Shown here piece by piece: positions 41,764 through 50,431 of a stretch of DNA of 64,000 bases. The notes beneath the pieces are model-generated. The model saw nothing but the letters and a program-made list of their open reading frames with translations. It was not told the origin of the DNA and ran no database searches. The DNA is from Ralstonia mannitolilytica (GTDB lineage: Bacteria; Pseudomonadota; Gammaproteobacteria; Burkholderiales; Burkholderiaceae): the NCBI RefSeq assembly GCF_905397375.1, contig NZ_CAJPVG010000015.1:12436-76435 (forward strand), given 5' to 3'. Position 1 is the first letter of the stretch. Each line of letters begins with the position of its first letter. A program made the translations under genes and the position numbers.

Positions 41764-43275
41764 TCAGCTGTTCGACGTGGCCTGTGCACGCTTCGCGCCA
41801 GGCAGTTCTTCGGCGGTATAGCCGCCGCCCAGGGCCTTGATCAGGGCCATCTGTGCGTCCAGGCGGCGCGCCTGCAGGTCGGTCGCGAGCTTGCGCTGCT
41901 GCAGCACGGTCGTCTCCGCGTTGAGCACGGTCAGCTGCGTGCCGAGGCCTGCGCTGTAGCGCGTGCGTGCGAGGCTGTAGGCACGTTCTGCCTCACTGAG
42001 CGCCGTGCGCTGGATGGCGATCTGCGAGTCCAGGCTGTGCAGCGCCGTGATCTGGTCGGCCGTGTCGTGCAGGGCTTCGGTCAGCGTCTGGTTGTAGCTC
42101 GCGACCGCCGCGTCATAGCTGGCGTACTTGCCGCGCAGGTTCGCGCGCAGCTTGCCGCCCTGGAAGATCGGCAGCTTCAGCGCCGGGCCGATGCCGAGTT
42201 GACGCGACGCGCCGAGCAGCAGGTTTTCGGGCGCGATGGATGCAAGTCCGAGGAACGCCGTCAGGCTGATGTCCGGCAGGAACTCCGCCTTGGCCACGTC
42301 GATGTCCTTGGACGCCGCCTCGACGCGCCAGCGCGCGGCCACGAGATCCGGGCGGCGGCCGATGAGGTCGATGGTCAGGTTGTCCGGCAGCCGCGGCGTG
42401 GGTTGCGCCAGCAGTGTCGGGCGCGTGATCGACTGGCCGCGGTCGGGGCCCTTGCCCAGGAGCGCGGCCAGCTGGTTGCGCGCCAGCGTGATCTGTTCGT
42501 CGACCTGCTCGAGTTCGGTCTGCGCCGCTGCAACGTTGGCGCGGGCCTGCGTCGTTTCGACCTGTGTATCGAGGCCCGCACGCAGGCGCTGGCCGGCCAG
42601 CGAGGTCAGGTCCTTACGCTGGGCGATGGTGCGTTCGGCCACGTCGCGCTGTGCATAGAGCGCAGCCAGCTTGGCGTAGGTGCGCGCAACGGTGGTGGAC
42701 AGCATCAGCCGCGCAGCCTGGCTTTCGGCCTCCATCGCTTTGTCGTCGGACAGGGCGGCTTCCAGCGCGGAACGGTTCTTGCCCCAGAAGTCGAGGTCGT
42801 AGCTCACACCGAGCTGGATCTTCGATTCCGTGAACCAGCGGCCGGCCAGCGGCGTGCCTTCGAACATGTCGTACTCCGACAGGCGCTGGCGCGTGGATTC
42901 CGCCTCGAGGCCCACGCTCGGGTACAGGTTGCCGCGCACCACGTCGGCCATGCCGCGCGAGGCGTGCACGCGGGCGAAGGCCACTTGCAGGTTCGGGTTG
43001 TCCTTGATCGCCTCGTCCACCAACGCGCGCAGTTGCGGGTCATTGAACTGGTCCACCCAGTTCACCGACGGCCATTGGCCGCCCTGCGACGGAAGTGTCC
43101 GGGTGCTGGCCAGTTGCCCGGGGGAGGTCAGGGTCTGCGTGCTGTGCGAATTGCCGAGATTGGCGCAGCCGGCCAGCACGGCCACTGCGATGGCGGAAAG
43201 CGCCACAGCCATGCTGCACGCAGGCCGACGGCCTGGGAGCGGAGGTGCCTGGGTGGCGGAGGTCGAGGCGTTCAT
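41764..43275 (-). CDS. outer-membrane efflux lipoprotein (NodT/OprM-like)
   Basis: TolC-like outer-membrane channel of the RND/MFS tripartite class. The 503 residues carry a lipoprotein signal peptide with lipobox LAGC (about residues 34-37). The duplicated outer-membrane-efflux domain contains WVDQFNDPQLRALVDEAI and the TolC-like repeat DLIGRRPDLVAARWRVEAA. Encoded upstream of emrA and emrB, it completes a dedicated export system. Confidence 0.92.
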   Translation of the reverse strand: MNASTSATQAPPLPGRRPACSMAVALSAIAVAVLAGCANLGNSHSTQTLTSPGQLASTRTLPSQGGQWPSVNWVDQFNDPQLRALVDEAIKDNPNLQVAFARVHASRGMADVVRGNLYPSVGLEAESTRQRLSEYDMFEGTPLAGRWFTESKIQLGVSYDLDFWGKNRSALEAALSDDKAMEAESQAARLMLSTTVARTYAKLAALYAQRDVAERTIAQRKDLTSLAGQRLRAGLDTQVETTQARANVAAAQTELEQVDEQITLARNQLAALLGKGPDRGQSITRPTLLAQPTPRLPDNLTIDLIGRRPDLVAARWRVEAASKDIDVAKAEFLPDISLTAFLGLASIAPENLLLGASRQLGIGPALKLPIFQGGKLRANLRGKYASYDAAVASYNQTLTEALHDTADQITALHSLDSQIAIQRTALSEAERAYSLARTRYSAGLGTQLTVLNAETTVLQQRKLATDLQARRLDAQMALIKALGGGYTAEELPGAKRAQATSNS

Positions 43276-43335
43276 GTTGGTTGATAGGTCAAGCGATCGG
43301 GAGAGACGAAAACGTGGGCATCCGGATTCCAGACG

Positions 43336-43857
43336 TCAGTGTTGGCTGGCGCGCGAGCGGCTGCCTTCGGCGCCGGCGCCGTTATCGAGGATGCGCTTGA
43401 GCAGCGTGCGCAGCGTGTCCACGTCGCCCTGCGTGAATCCGGCAAAGAACCGGTTCAACACATGCGTATAGATGGCCGGCATGCGGTCGGCCAGCTCACG
43501 CCCTGCCTCGGTCACTTCCAGGTGAACCACGCGGCGGTCGGACTCGCTGCGCACGCGCTCGATCAGGCCGCGCTTTTCCATGCGGCTGAGCATGCGGGTG
43601 AGCGAGCCGATGTCGGTGTTCAGTTCGCGGCCCAGATCGGTGGCCGTCTGGCAGCGCCCGTTGGCTAGCAGCACCAGGCAGCTGGCCTGCGAGTGCGTGA
43701 CGTCCATCTGCGCGACTTCCTGTTCGATCGCCATGGAGAGTGCCGTCTTGGCACGCCCGACGAGGTAGCCCACGCTTTCGCACATGCGGTAGTCCTCCAC
43801 GCGGAACAGGGCTCCAGCGGCAGGGGTTTCGGTGGTGCGGCTTGTCTGTTCGGACAT
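43336..43857 (-). CDS. MarR-family transcriptional regulator
   Basis: Winged-helix repressor, probably of the efflux operon it heads. The 173 residues contain DVTHSQASCLVLLANGRCQTATDLGRELN (in parts: DVTHSQASCLVLLANG, then ATDLGRELN), recognition helix SLTRMLSRMEKRGLIERV and wing SESDRRVVHLEVTEAG. The start is ATG 43857 (MSEQTSR); a TTG at 43872 is possible. It is followed 60 bases later by the outer-membrane component. The effector is unknown. Confidence 0.9.
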   Translation of the reverse strand: MSEQTSRTTETPAAGALFRVEDYRMCESVGYLVGRAKTALSMAIEQEVAQMDVTHSQASCLVLLANGRCQTATDLGRELNTDIGSLTRMLSRMEKRGLIERVRSESDRRVVHLEVTEAGRELADRMPAIYTHVLNRFFAGFTQGDVDTLRTLLKRILDNGAGAEGSRSRASQH

Positions 43858-43875
43858 CTTATGTATGTGCAATCA

Positions 43876-43887
43876 TTGTCGGGACAA
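43876..43887. promoter_or_regulatory. palindromic operator candidate for the MarR regulator
   Basis: TTGTC-GG-GACAA is a near-perfect inverted repeat (five-base arms) 19 bases before the MarR start codon, within an A/T-rich stretch suited to a leftward promoter. MarR proteins usually bind such short palindromes for autorepression. Binding is inferred. Confidence 0.4.
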
Positions 43888-44026
43888 ATATACGAATCGA
43901 TGCAGCAAACAGCAAGGTACTGAATGTGCGATTTCAGTTTTGGAAATAATAAGTGAGCGAAACGTCTCTCGAGCAACATCGGCTCATAGATTCATCAGGG
44001 GGTGTCACGTCTTGCGCATTGCAGCA

Positions 44027-44035
44027 TGCTAGAAT
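44027..44035 (+). promoter_or_regulatory. extended -10 promoter for typA
   Basis: TGC-TAGAAT forms an extended -10 element at 44027-44035 about 62 bases before typA. No good -35 is seen at the matching distance, as tolerated for extended -10 promoters. Confidence 0.35.
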
Positions 44036-44096
44036 GTCAGGTTATTCCGCGAGCGAATTTCCGGGCTCGCGCCACGTCTTTTCGAGTTCACATCCC

Positions 44097-45917
44097 ATGC
44101 GCGCGCTTCGCAACATCGCCATCATTGCCCACGTTGACCACGGCAAAACCACGCTGGTCGACCAGCTCCTCCGCCAGTCCGGTACGTTCCGCGAGAACGA
44201 GCAGATCGCCGAGCGCGTGATGGACTCCAACGACATCGAAAAAGAGCGCGGCATCACGATCCTGGCCAAGAACTGCGCGGTCGAGTACAACGGCACGCAC
44301 ATCAACATCGTCGACACCCCGGGCCACGCGGACTTCGGTGGCGAGGTCGAGCGCGTGCTGTCGATGGTCGATGGCGTGCTGCTGCTGGTCGACGCCGTGG
44401 AGGGGCCGATGCCGCAGACGCGTTTCGTGACGCGCAAGGCCCTGGCCCTGGGCCTGAAGCCGATCGTCGTGATCAACAAGGTCGACCGCCCGGGCGCGCG
44501 TCCGGAGTGGGTCATCAACCAGACCTTCGACCTGTTCGACAAGCTCGGCGCGAACGACGACCAGCTCGACTTCCCGGTCGTGTACGCCTCGGGCCTGAAC
44601 GGCTATGCCGGCCTGACCGAAGACGTGCGCAGCGGCGACATGAAGCCGCTGTTCGAGACCATCCTCGAGAAGGTGCCGCAGCGCGACGACGATCCGAACG
44701 GCCCGTTCCAGCTGCAGATCATCTCGCTCGATTATTCGAGCTATGTCGGCAAGATCGGCGTGGGCCGCATCACGCGCGGCCGCGTGCGCCCGCTGCAGGA
44801 TGTGGTGGTCAAGTTCGGCCCGGAAGGTGCGCCGATCAAGGGCCGCATCAACCAGGTGCTGAAGTTCCGTGGCCTGGAGCGCGAGATCGTGCCTGAAGCC
44901 GAAGCCGGCGACATCGTGCTGATCAACGGCATTGAAGACATCGGGATCGGCTGCACGGTGTGCGCACCCGAAGCACCGGACGCGCTGCCGATGCTGAAGG
45001 TAGACGAGCCGACCCTCACGATGAATTTCTGCGTGAACACCTCGCCGCTGGCCGGCCGCGAAGGCAAGTTCGTGACGAGCCGCCAGTTGCGCGATCGTCT
45101 GGAGCGCGAACTCAAGTCCAACGTCGCGCTGCGCGTGAAGGAGACGGGCGACGACACGGTCTTCGAAGTGTCCGGCCGTGGCGAACTGCACCTGACCATC
45201 CTGCTGGAAAACATGCGTCGCGAGGGCTACGAGCTTGCCGTGTCGCGCCCGCGCGTGGTGTTCAAGGAAATCGACGGTGTGAAGTGCGAGCCGTTCGAGC
45301 TGCTGACCGTGGACGTCGAAGACGCGCACCAGGGCGGCGTGATGGAAGAGCTCGGTCGACGCAAGGGCGAAATGCTGAACATGGAATCCGACGGCAAGGG
45401 CCGCACGCGCCTGGAATACCGCATTCCGGCACGCGGCCTGATCGGGTTCCAGGGCGAATTCCTGACGCTTACGCGCGGCACCGGCCTGATGAGCCACATC
45501 TTTGACGAGTACGCACCGGTCCGCGAAGGCGGCGTCGGCGAGCGCCACAACGGTGTGCTGATCTCGCAGGACGACGGTGCTGCGGTGGCGTACGCACTGT
45601 GGAAGCTGCAGGACCGCGGCCGCATGTTCGTGTCGCCCGGCGACGCGTTGTACGAAGGCATGATCATCGGTATCCACAGCCGCGACAACGACCTCGTCGT
45701 CAACCCGATCAAGGGCAAGCAGCTGACCAACGTGCGCGCCTCTGGCACTGACGAAGCCGTGCGCCTGGTGCCACCGATCCAGATGTCACTGGAATACGCG
45801 GTCGAATTCATCGCCGACGACGAGCTGGTCGAGATCACGCCGAAGAGCATCCGCCTGCGCAAGCGCCACCTGAAGGAGCATGAGCGCAAGCGTGCTGCGC
45901 GCGAAGAAGCGGCCTGA
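44097..45917 (+). CDS. typA: ribosome-associated GTPase TypA/BipA
   Basis: Translational GTPase of the EF-G-like family involved in 50S assembly and stress or cold adaptation. The 606 residues have P-loop AHVDHGKTTLVDQLLRQ, switch I ERGITIL, DTPGHADFGGEVER and NKVDRPGAR, then domains II, III, V and the BipA-specific C-terminal domain. ATG 44097 (MRALRNIAII) is the family start; the frame is open upstream to 43953 but without family sequence. A strong terminator follows. Confidence 0.97.
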   Translation: MRALRNIAIIAHVDHGKTTLVDQLLRQSGTFRENEQIAERVMDSNDIEKERGITILAKNCAVEYNGTHINIVDTPGHADFGGEVERVLSMVDGVLLLVDAVEGPMPQTRFVTRKALALGLKPIVVINKVDRPGARPEWVINQTFDLFDKLGANDDQLDFPVVYASGLNGYAGLTEDVRSGDMKPLFETILEKVPQRDDDPNGPFQLQIISLDYSSYVGKIGVGRITRGRVRPLQDVVVKFGPEGAPIKGRINQVLKFRGLEREIVPEAEAGDIVLINGIEDIGIGCTVCAPEAPDALPMLKVDEPTLTMNFCVNTSPLAGREGKFVTSRQLRDRLERELKSNVALRVKETGDDTVFEVSGRGELHLTILLENMRREGYELAVSRPRVVFKEIDGVKCEPFELLTVDVEDAHQGGVMEELGRRKGEMLNMESDGKGRTRLEYRIPARGLIGFQGEFLTLTRGTGLMSHIFDEYAPVREGGVGERHNGVLISQDDGAAVAYALWKLQDRGRMFVSPGDALYEGMIIGIHSRDNDLVVNPIKGKQLTNVRASGTDEAVRLVPPIQMSLEYAVEFIADDELVEITPKSIRLRKRHLKEHERKRAAREEAA

Positions 45918-45937
45918 TCGTCAGTCGATCTGGCAAG

Positions 45938-45967
45938 AAAAACGCCCCGGAGCCCGGGGCGTTTTTT
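45938..45967. terminator. terminator after typA
   Basis: Eight-bp GC-rich stem acgccccg (45942-45949) / cggggcgt (45955-45962), with flanking A and T tracts (aaaaa on the left, tttttt on the right). It can act in both directions between typA and the convergent hydroxylase gene. Confidence 0.9.
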
Positions 45968-45973
45968 ATTGCG

Positions 45974-46888
45974 CTAGGAATGCGAATCGGCGGTCGGCAA
46001 TATCGCCGTGGGCTGGCTGCGCGGGCTGCGCCACTCGGGCGGCTTCCACAGGTAGCGGATGTCCCGGTCGCGGAACACATCGGCCCACATGTCGCGCCAC
46101 TCGTGAAAGGTCAGGGTGATCGGGTTGTGCGTATGGACCTGTCGGGTAATGCCGAAGGCGGGCGGCTCTTCCTCTGGGACGAAGCTGCCGAACATGCGGT
46201 CCCAGATCGTCAGCACGCCGGCGTAGTTGCGGTCGATGTACTGCGGGTTTTTGGCGTGGTGCACGCGATGCACCGACGGCGTATTGACGTACTGCCCCAG
46301 TCGGCGCCAGAAGCCGGCGTAGCGCGAATCAAGGGCGCCCAGCCGTGTATGCACGAAGAACTGGAACGCCAGGTTCAGCCCCACGGCGAGGATCACCCAA
46401 TCGGGCGTGAAGCCGATCCATGCGAGCGGAATCCAGAACAGCCACATGCCTGAAATCGGATACGTCAGGCTCTGGCGGAATGCCGTCGAGAAGTTCATCC
46501 CTTCCGACGAGTGGTGCGTCACGTGCGAGGCCCACATCCATCGCACGCGGTGGCTCGCGCGGTGGAAGAAGTAGTACAGGAAATCCTGCAGCAGCAGAAG
46601 CAGCACGAACGACCACCACGTCTCGGGCACGGCGCGCAGGCCATGGCTGTAGGTCCACACATACACCGTCTTGATCATCAGCCACAGGAAAAACGCGTCA
46701 GACGCCTGGTGCATGAGCGCGAGGCTGGCGTTTGAAACGGTGTCCTTGAGGCTGTAGACGGACGGATCGCGCTTGCGCCAATACCACGCCTCCGCGCCGA
46801 TGGTCAGCAGAAAGGCGGGGGCAAACGCCAGCAGGATCAGGCCGGGGTCGAAACCGGACGCGCCGGGGGCGCCATTGGCAGGGTTCAT
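45974..46888 (-). CDS. sterol desaturase / fatty acid hydroxylase family membrane protein
   Basis: Di-iron membrane oxygenase family. The 304 residues have about four hydrophobic segments and the histidine clusters FHRASH, HVTHHSSE and HRVHHAKN, which match the HX3H, HX2HH and HX2HH pattern that binds iron. The start ATG at 46888 follows a poorly defined ribosome site. The substrate (fatty acid, hopanoid, ether lipid or carotenoid-like) cannot be chosen. It is divergent from the CoA hydrolase gene; no pathway partners are adjacent. Confidence 0.88.
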   Translation of the reverse strand: MNPANGAPGASGFDPGLILLAFAPAFLLTIGAEAWYWRKRDPSVYSLKDTVSNASLALMHQASDAFFLWLMIKTVYVWTYSHGLRAVPETWWSFVLLLLLQDFLYYFFHRASHRVRWMWASHVTHHSSEGMNFSTAFRQSLTYPISGMWLFWIPLAWIGFTPDWVILAVGLNLAFQFFVHTRLGALDSRYAGFWRRLGQYVNTPSVHRVHHAKNPQYIDRNYAGVLTIWDRMFGSFVPEEEPPAFGITRQVHTHNPITLTFHEWRDMWADVFRDRDIRYLWKPPEWRSPRSQPTAILPTADSHS

Positions 46889-47036
46889 GGGATTGTTGTG
46901 ATGTGTGTTGTCTCCAACCGGCAGGTATACGCCCAACAGATTCGTCGGAAAAGAGGGGCCGTTAGAGCGTTCCCTCGCAATCGGGCATGCTCGTGTACAG
47001 TGCGTCCCGTTATTCCCAAAACAGAACACGAGAGAC

Positions 47037-48146
47037 ATGGAATCCACCGTTTCCCAGGCGCCCCAGTCCGATGTGCAACCGAACGTGATCGCCGAAGTCC
47101 GCGGCGGCATCGGCTGGCTGACGCTGAACCGGCCGCAGGCGCTCAATGCGCTGTCGCTGGAGATGATCCGCGCGATGTCGCACGCGCTGCTGGCCTGGCA
47201 GCATGATCCCGAAGTCCATGCCGTCATCCTGCGCGGCGAGGGCGGCAAGGCGCTGTGCGCCGGGGGTGACATCCGCTTCTTCCACCGCGCCGCCACGGCC
47301 GGCGACCCCCAACTCGTCACCTTCTTTACCGAGGAATACCGCCTCAACCACCTCATCTTCCGCTATGCCAAGCCCTATATCGCGCTGATGGACGGCGTGG
47401 TGATGGGCGGCGGCATGGGCATCTCGCAGGGGGCCTCGCTGCGCGTGGTCACCGAGCGAACGAAGATGGCCATGCCGGAAACCAACATCGGGCTGTTCCC
47501 TGACGTGGGCGGCGGATGGTTCCTGGCGCGCGTGCCGGGCAGCGTGGGCGAATACCTGGGCGTGACGGGGCAGGTGATCCAGGCGTCGGATGCGCTGTCG
47601 GTCGGCTTGGCCGACTGCCACGTGCCGGCCGGGACGCTTGCGAGCGTCGTGCAGCGCCTGCGCGACGGCAACTGGACGAGCGCAGGCGAGGTCGCAGCGT
47701 GTTTTACCGACGTCGCCACCGAGGCGGACGTCGCCCACGCGGTCATCGTGCCCCATCGCGAAGCGATCGACACGTGTTTCAGCCAGGGCACCGTCAAAGC
47801 CATCCTGGCCGCGCTGGCCGCCAGCCCCGATGCTGAATGGGCTGCGAAGACGGCCGCCCACATGGCCAAGCGCTCGCCGCTGATGATGGCCGTGACACTG
47901 GAGTTGATCCGCCGGGGCCGCCATACCACGCTGGCCGACGAACTGCGCCGCGAGCTCGACATGATGACTCACGTGTTTGCCGAAGGCGATGGCGTGGAAG
48001 GCATCCGCGCGTTGGCCGTCGACAAGGACCACTCGCCCAAGTGGAAGCACGCCAGCATCGACAGCGTGCGCGACGACGAAGTCGCGGCGTTCTTCGTCTC
48101 GCCGTGGCGGCGCGAGGCGCATCCCTTGTTGGGGCTGTCGGACTAG
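47037..48146 (+). CDS. 3-hydroxyisobutyryl-CoA hydrolase-like (ECH_2)
   Basis: Crotonase-fold protein of 369 residues, matching the longer 3-hydroxyisobutyryl-CoA hydrolase subfamily of valine catabolism more than the roughly 260-residue enoyl-CoA hydratases. Motifs are GGIGWLTLNRPQALNAL, the oxyanion hole LCAGGDIRFFHR, and MPETNIGLFPDVGGGWFLAR, whose Glu and Asp are characteristic of the hydrolase group. The ATG at 47037 follows acgagag. mmsA, a later valine-pathway enzyme, lies nearby but belongs to a different operon, so pathway linkage is not proven. Confidence 0.82.
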   Translation: MESTVSQAPQSDVQPNVIAEVRGGIGWLTLNRPQALNALSLEMIRAMSHALLAWQHDPEVHAVILRGEGGKALCAGGDIRFFHRAATAGDPQLVTFFTEEYRLNHLIFRYAKPYIALMDGVVMGGGMGISQGASLRVVTERTKMAMPETNIGLFPDVGGGWFLARVPGSVGEYLGVTGQVIQASDALSVGLADCHVPAGTLASVVQRLRDGNWTSAGEVAACFTDVATEADVAHAVIVPHREAIDTCFSQGTVKAILAALAASPDAEWAAKTAAHMAKRSPLMMAVTLELIRRGRHTTLADELRRELDMMTHVFAEGDGVEGIRALAVDKDHSPKWKHASIDSVRDDEVAAFFVSPWRREAHPLLGLSD

Positions 48147-48188
48147 AACCGGTAAACTGCGCGCCTGAGTTGAAACGCTGATCTTGTT

Positions 48189-48260
48189 GTGACTGCTGAA
48201 CGCCCTGAGTTGAACCCGCGCCGACTGTCCGTCGCTCCGATGATGGCTGGACGCACGGTG
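48189..48260 (+). pseudogene. dusA: 5' remnant of dusA (tRNA-dihydrouridine synthase A), likely att site
   Basis: From GTG at 48189 the translation reads VTAERPELNPRRLSVAPMM, where RRLSVAPMM is the conserved DusA N-terminus. The following DNA atgatggctggacgcac is one base short of the usual codons for MMDWT, and the frame then leaves the DusA sequence. The rest of dusA is absent. The 5' end of dusA is an established integration site for genomic islands and prophages, so this looks like an attachment-site scar. Short direct repeats tgtagca (48310-48316 and 48321-48327, 11 bp apart) downstream resemble integrase arm sites. Confidence 0.55.
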
Positions 48261-48490
48261 GTGGAAATTTTCTCTTGTTTCAATGGGTTGGTCGGTTTGC
48301 TCGGTGGGTTGTAGCACTTATGTAGCATTCCTCCTTTCGAGTCCGTGGCGCTGTGGAGCCGTAAATTTGGCGGAACAATTGCACGACGCGAGGTCGCGCC
48401 GCATGTGTGGCGCGTTGCGGTGACAGTAGGTATGACCGCCTGGCCTACTATCGGAAGCAGGACTAGCAACTTGTCATCACCTCCCCATCA

Positions 48491-48886
48491 ATGGCCGATG
48501 CTCTCGACTTTTCCAAAAAGTACGAATTCCTGGTTGACGTACTGCCGCCAGATGGAGACCCGCTCACAGGCGCGAAGCTGACGTTTGGTGGGGGAGACGT
48601 CGTCCACTTAGTCTTTGGCGATATCAGGGATTCAGCGCGGTTCGAAGCTCCCGAGATATCGCGCCTGTCCGTGCCAACAGGCGATGGCGATTTGTTCACG
48701 CTGTGCGAGTGCGCCGTCCGTGCAAACTCTGCGTTCGCAAACTTCATTGTTGCAGGAGAGATCACGGATGGCTTTGATCGGATGTCCGTCCAATACACAG
48801 AAATCTCGGAATGGTTCTTTTTGGGGCAACGCATCGTTGGAAACGTCGGCGATAGCCTTACATGGAGCAACGCGCCGCCCCCTTAG
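48491..48886 (+). CDS. orphan ApeA N-terminal-domain-like protein (probable truncation)
   Basis: A 131-residue beta-rich protein with no signal peptide. Its pattern (FLVDVLPPDGDPLTGAKLTF, then LFTLCECAV, then GFDRMSVQYTEISEWF) resembles, from memory, the N-terminal domain of ApeA-type anti-phage proteins, in which a short beta domain precedes a C-terminal HEPN RNase domain. Here the frame stops right after this domain (NAPPP), 30 bases before the convergent mmsA end, so the HEPN part is missing. Codon use appears less GC-biased than its neighbours. It follows the dusA scar. The family call is tentative; alternatively it is an intact small protein. Confidence 0.5.
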   Translation: MADALDFSKKYEFLVDVLPPDGDPLTGAKLTFGGGDVVHLVFGDIRDSARFEAPEISRLSVPTGDGDLFTLCECAVRANSAFANFIVAGEITDGFDRMSVQYTEISEWFFLGQRIVGNVGDSLTWSNAPPP

Positions 48887-48916
48887 CCGGCTCCAGTGGA
48901 GCACTACCTCAGTCCA

Positions 48917-50431
48917 TTACTTGGCTATCGGCATGGTGAACTCGGCGCCCTTGGCAATCGAATCCGGCCAGCGTTGCATCACGCTCTTGTAACGCGTGTA
49001 GAAACGCACACCCTCTTCGCCGTAGGCGTGGTGATCACCGAACAGCGAGCGCTTCCAGCCGCCAAAGCTATGCCACGCCATCGGTACCGGAATCGGCACG
49101 TTGATACCAACCATGCCCACCTGGATCTGACGTGCAAACGCGCGTGCAACGCCGCCATCCGTGGTGTAGCAGGCCACACCGTTGCCAAACTCATGCGCGT
49201 TGATCAGGTTCACCGCCTCAGCAAGGTCATGCACGCGCACCACGGAGAGGACCGGGCCGAAGATCTCTTCCTTGTAGATCGTCATGTCGGGCGTGACGTG
49301 GTCGAACAGCGTGCCGCCGGTGAAGAAACCCTCGGCGTGGTCGTCGACAGTATGGCCGCGGCCATCCACCACCAGCTGCGCGCCTTCCTCCACGCCCTTG
49401 GCGACGTAGCCTTCCACCTTGGCCTTGTGTGCTGCTGTCACCAGCGGCCCCATTTCGCTGGCCGAGTTCATGCCGTTGCCGATCTTGAGAGCCTTGGCAC
49501 GCTCAGCGAGGCGCGGGACGAGCTTGTCAGCCACATCACCCACGGCCACGGCCACCGAGATCGCCATGCAACGCTCGCCAGCCGAGCCGTAGCCGGCACC
49601 GATCAGCGCGTCGACGGCTTGGTCGAGATCCGCATCGGGCATAACCACCAAGTGGTTCTTCGCGCCGCCCAGGGCCTGCACGCGCTTGCCGCGCTTGGTG
49701 CCTTCTGCGTAGATGTACTCGGCGATGGGCGTGCTGCCGACAAACGAGATGGCTTGCACATCCGGATGCTCCAGCAGTGCATCGACGGCATCCTTGCCAC
49801 CCTGCACGACGTTGAACACGCCATCCGGCAGGCCGGCTTGCTTGAGCAGGTCGGCAATCATCAAGCTCGGGCTCGGGTCGCGCTCGGACGGCTTCAAGAT
49901 GAAGGCGTTGCCGCAGGCCAGTGCTACGGGGAACATCCACATCGGCACCATCACCGGGAAGTTGAACGGCGTGATGCCGGCCACCACGCCCAGCGGCTGG
50001 CGCAAGTTCCAGTTATCGATGCCGCCACCGATGTTGTCGGTGAACTCGGTCTTGAGCAGGTTCGGAATGCCGCAGGCGAATTCCACCACCTCGATACCGC
50101 GCGTGACTTCGCCCTTGGCATCGGAGAAAACCTTGCCGTGTTCGCGCGTGATGGCAGCGGCTAGGGCATCTTGGTGCTGGTCGAGCAGCTCCTTGAACTT
50201 GAACAGCACGCGCGAGCGCTTGAGCGGCGAGGTTTCGGCCCATGCCGGAGCGGCAGCGTGCGCGGCAGCCACAGCCAGGTCCACTTCTGTCTTGCCGCCC
50301 GTCAGCACTTGAGCCGAGATTGCGCCCGTTGCAGGATTGAAGACCGGGGCGGATTGTGCGGAAACCGGGCAGACGTGCTTGCCGCCGATGAAGTGGCCGA
50401 CGGTCTCAAGTTCAATTGTTTGGCGATTCAT
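48917..50431 (-). CDS. mmsA: CoA-acylating methylmalonate/malonate-semialdehyde dehydrogenase
   Basis: NAD-dependent aldehyde dehydrogenase that converts (methyl)malonate semialdehyde with CoA to propionyl- or acetyl-CoA and CO2. The 504 residues have the catalytic Cys288 in YGSAGERCMA, the MmsA-specific QALGGAKNHLVVMPDAD (lacking the general-base Glu of hydrolytic ALDHs, as expected for CoA-acylating enzymes) and ITPFNFPVMVPMW. Its ATG overlaps the stop of the upstream ABC ATPase by 4 bases, so it is the last gene of the transporter-aldolase operon. This context suggests a role other than valine breakdown. Confidence 0.93.
   Translation of the reverse strand: MNRQTIELETVGHFIGGKHVCPVSAQSAPVFNPATGAISAQVLTGGKTEVDLAVAAAHAAAPAWAETSPLKRSRVLFKFKELLDQHQDALAAAITREHGKVFSDAKGEVTRGIEVVEFACGIPNLLKTEFTDNIGGGIDNWNLRQPLGVVAGITPFNFPVMVPMWMFPVALACGNAFILKPSERDPSPSLMIADLLKQAGLPDGVFNVVQGGKDAVDALLEHPDVQAISFVGSTPIAEYIYAEGTKRGKRVQALGGAKNHLVVMPDADLDQAVDALIGAGYGSAGERCMAISVAVAVGDVADKLVPRLAERAKALKIGNGMNSASEMGPLVTAAHKAKVEGYVAKGVEEGAQLVVDGRGHTVDDHAEGFFTGGTLFDHVTPDMTIYKEEIFGPVLSVVRVHDLAEAVNLINAHEFGNGVACYTTDGGVARAFARQIQVGMVGINVPIPVPMAWHSFGGWKRSLFGDHHAYGEEGVRFYTRYKSVMQRWPDSIAKGAEFTMPIAK

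Noticed and set aside
48615..48992. Alternative plus-strand frame continuing the ApeA-like gene into mmsA
   Set aside because: Beyond 48890 it is antisense to mmsA and shows no HEPN motif, so it does not restore a full-length protein.
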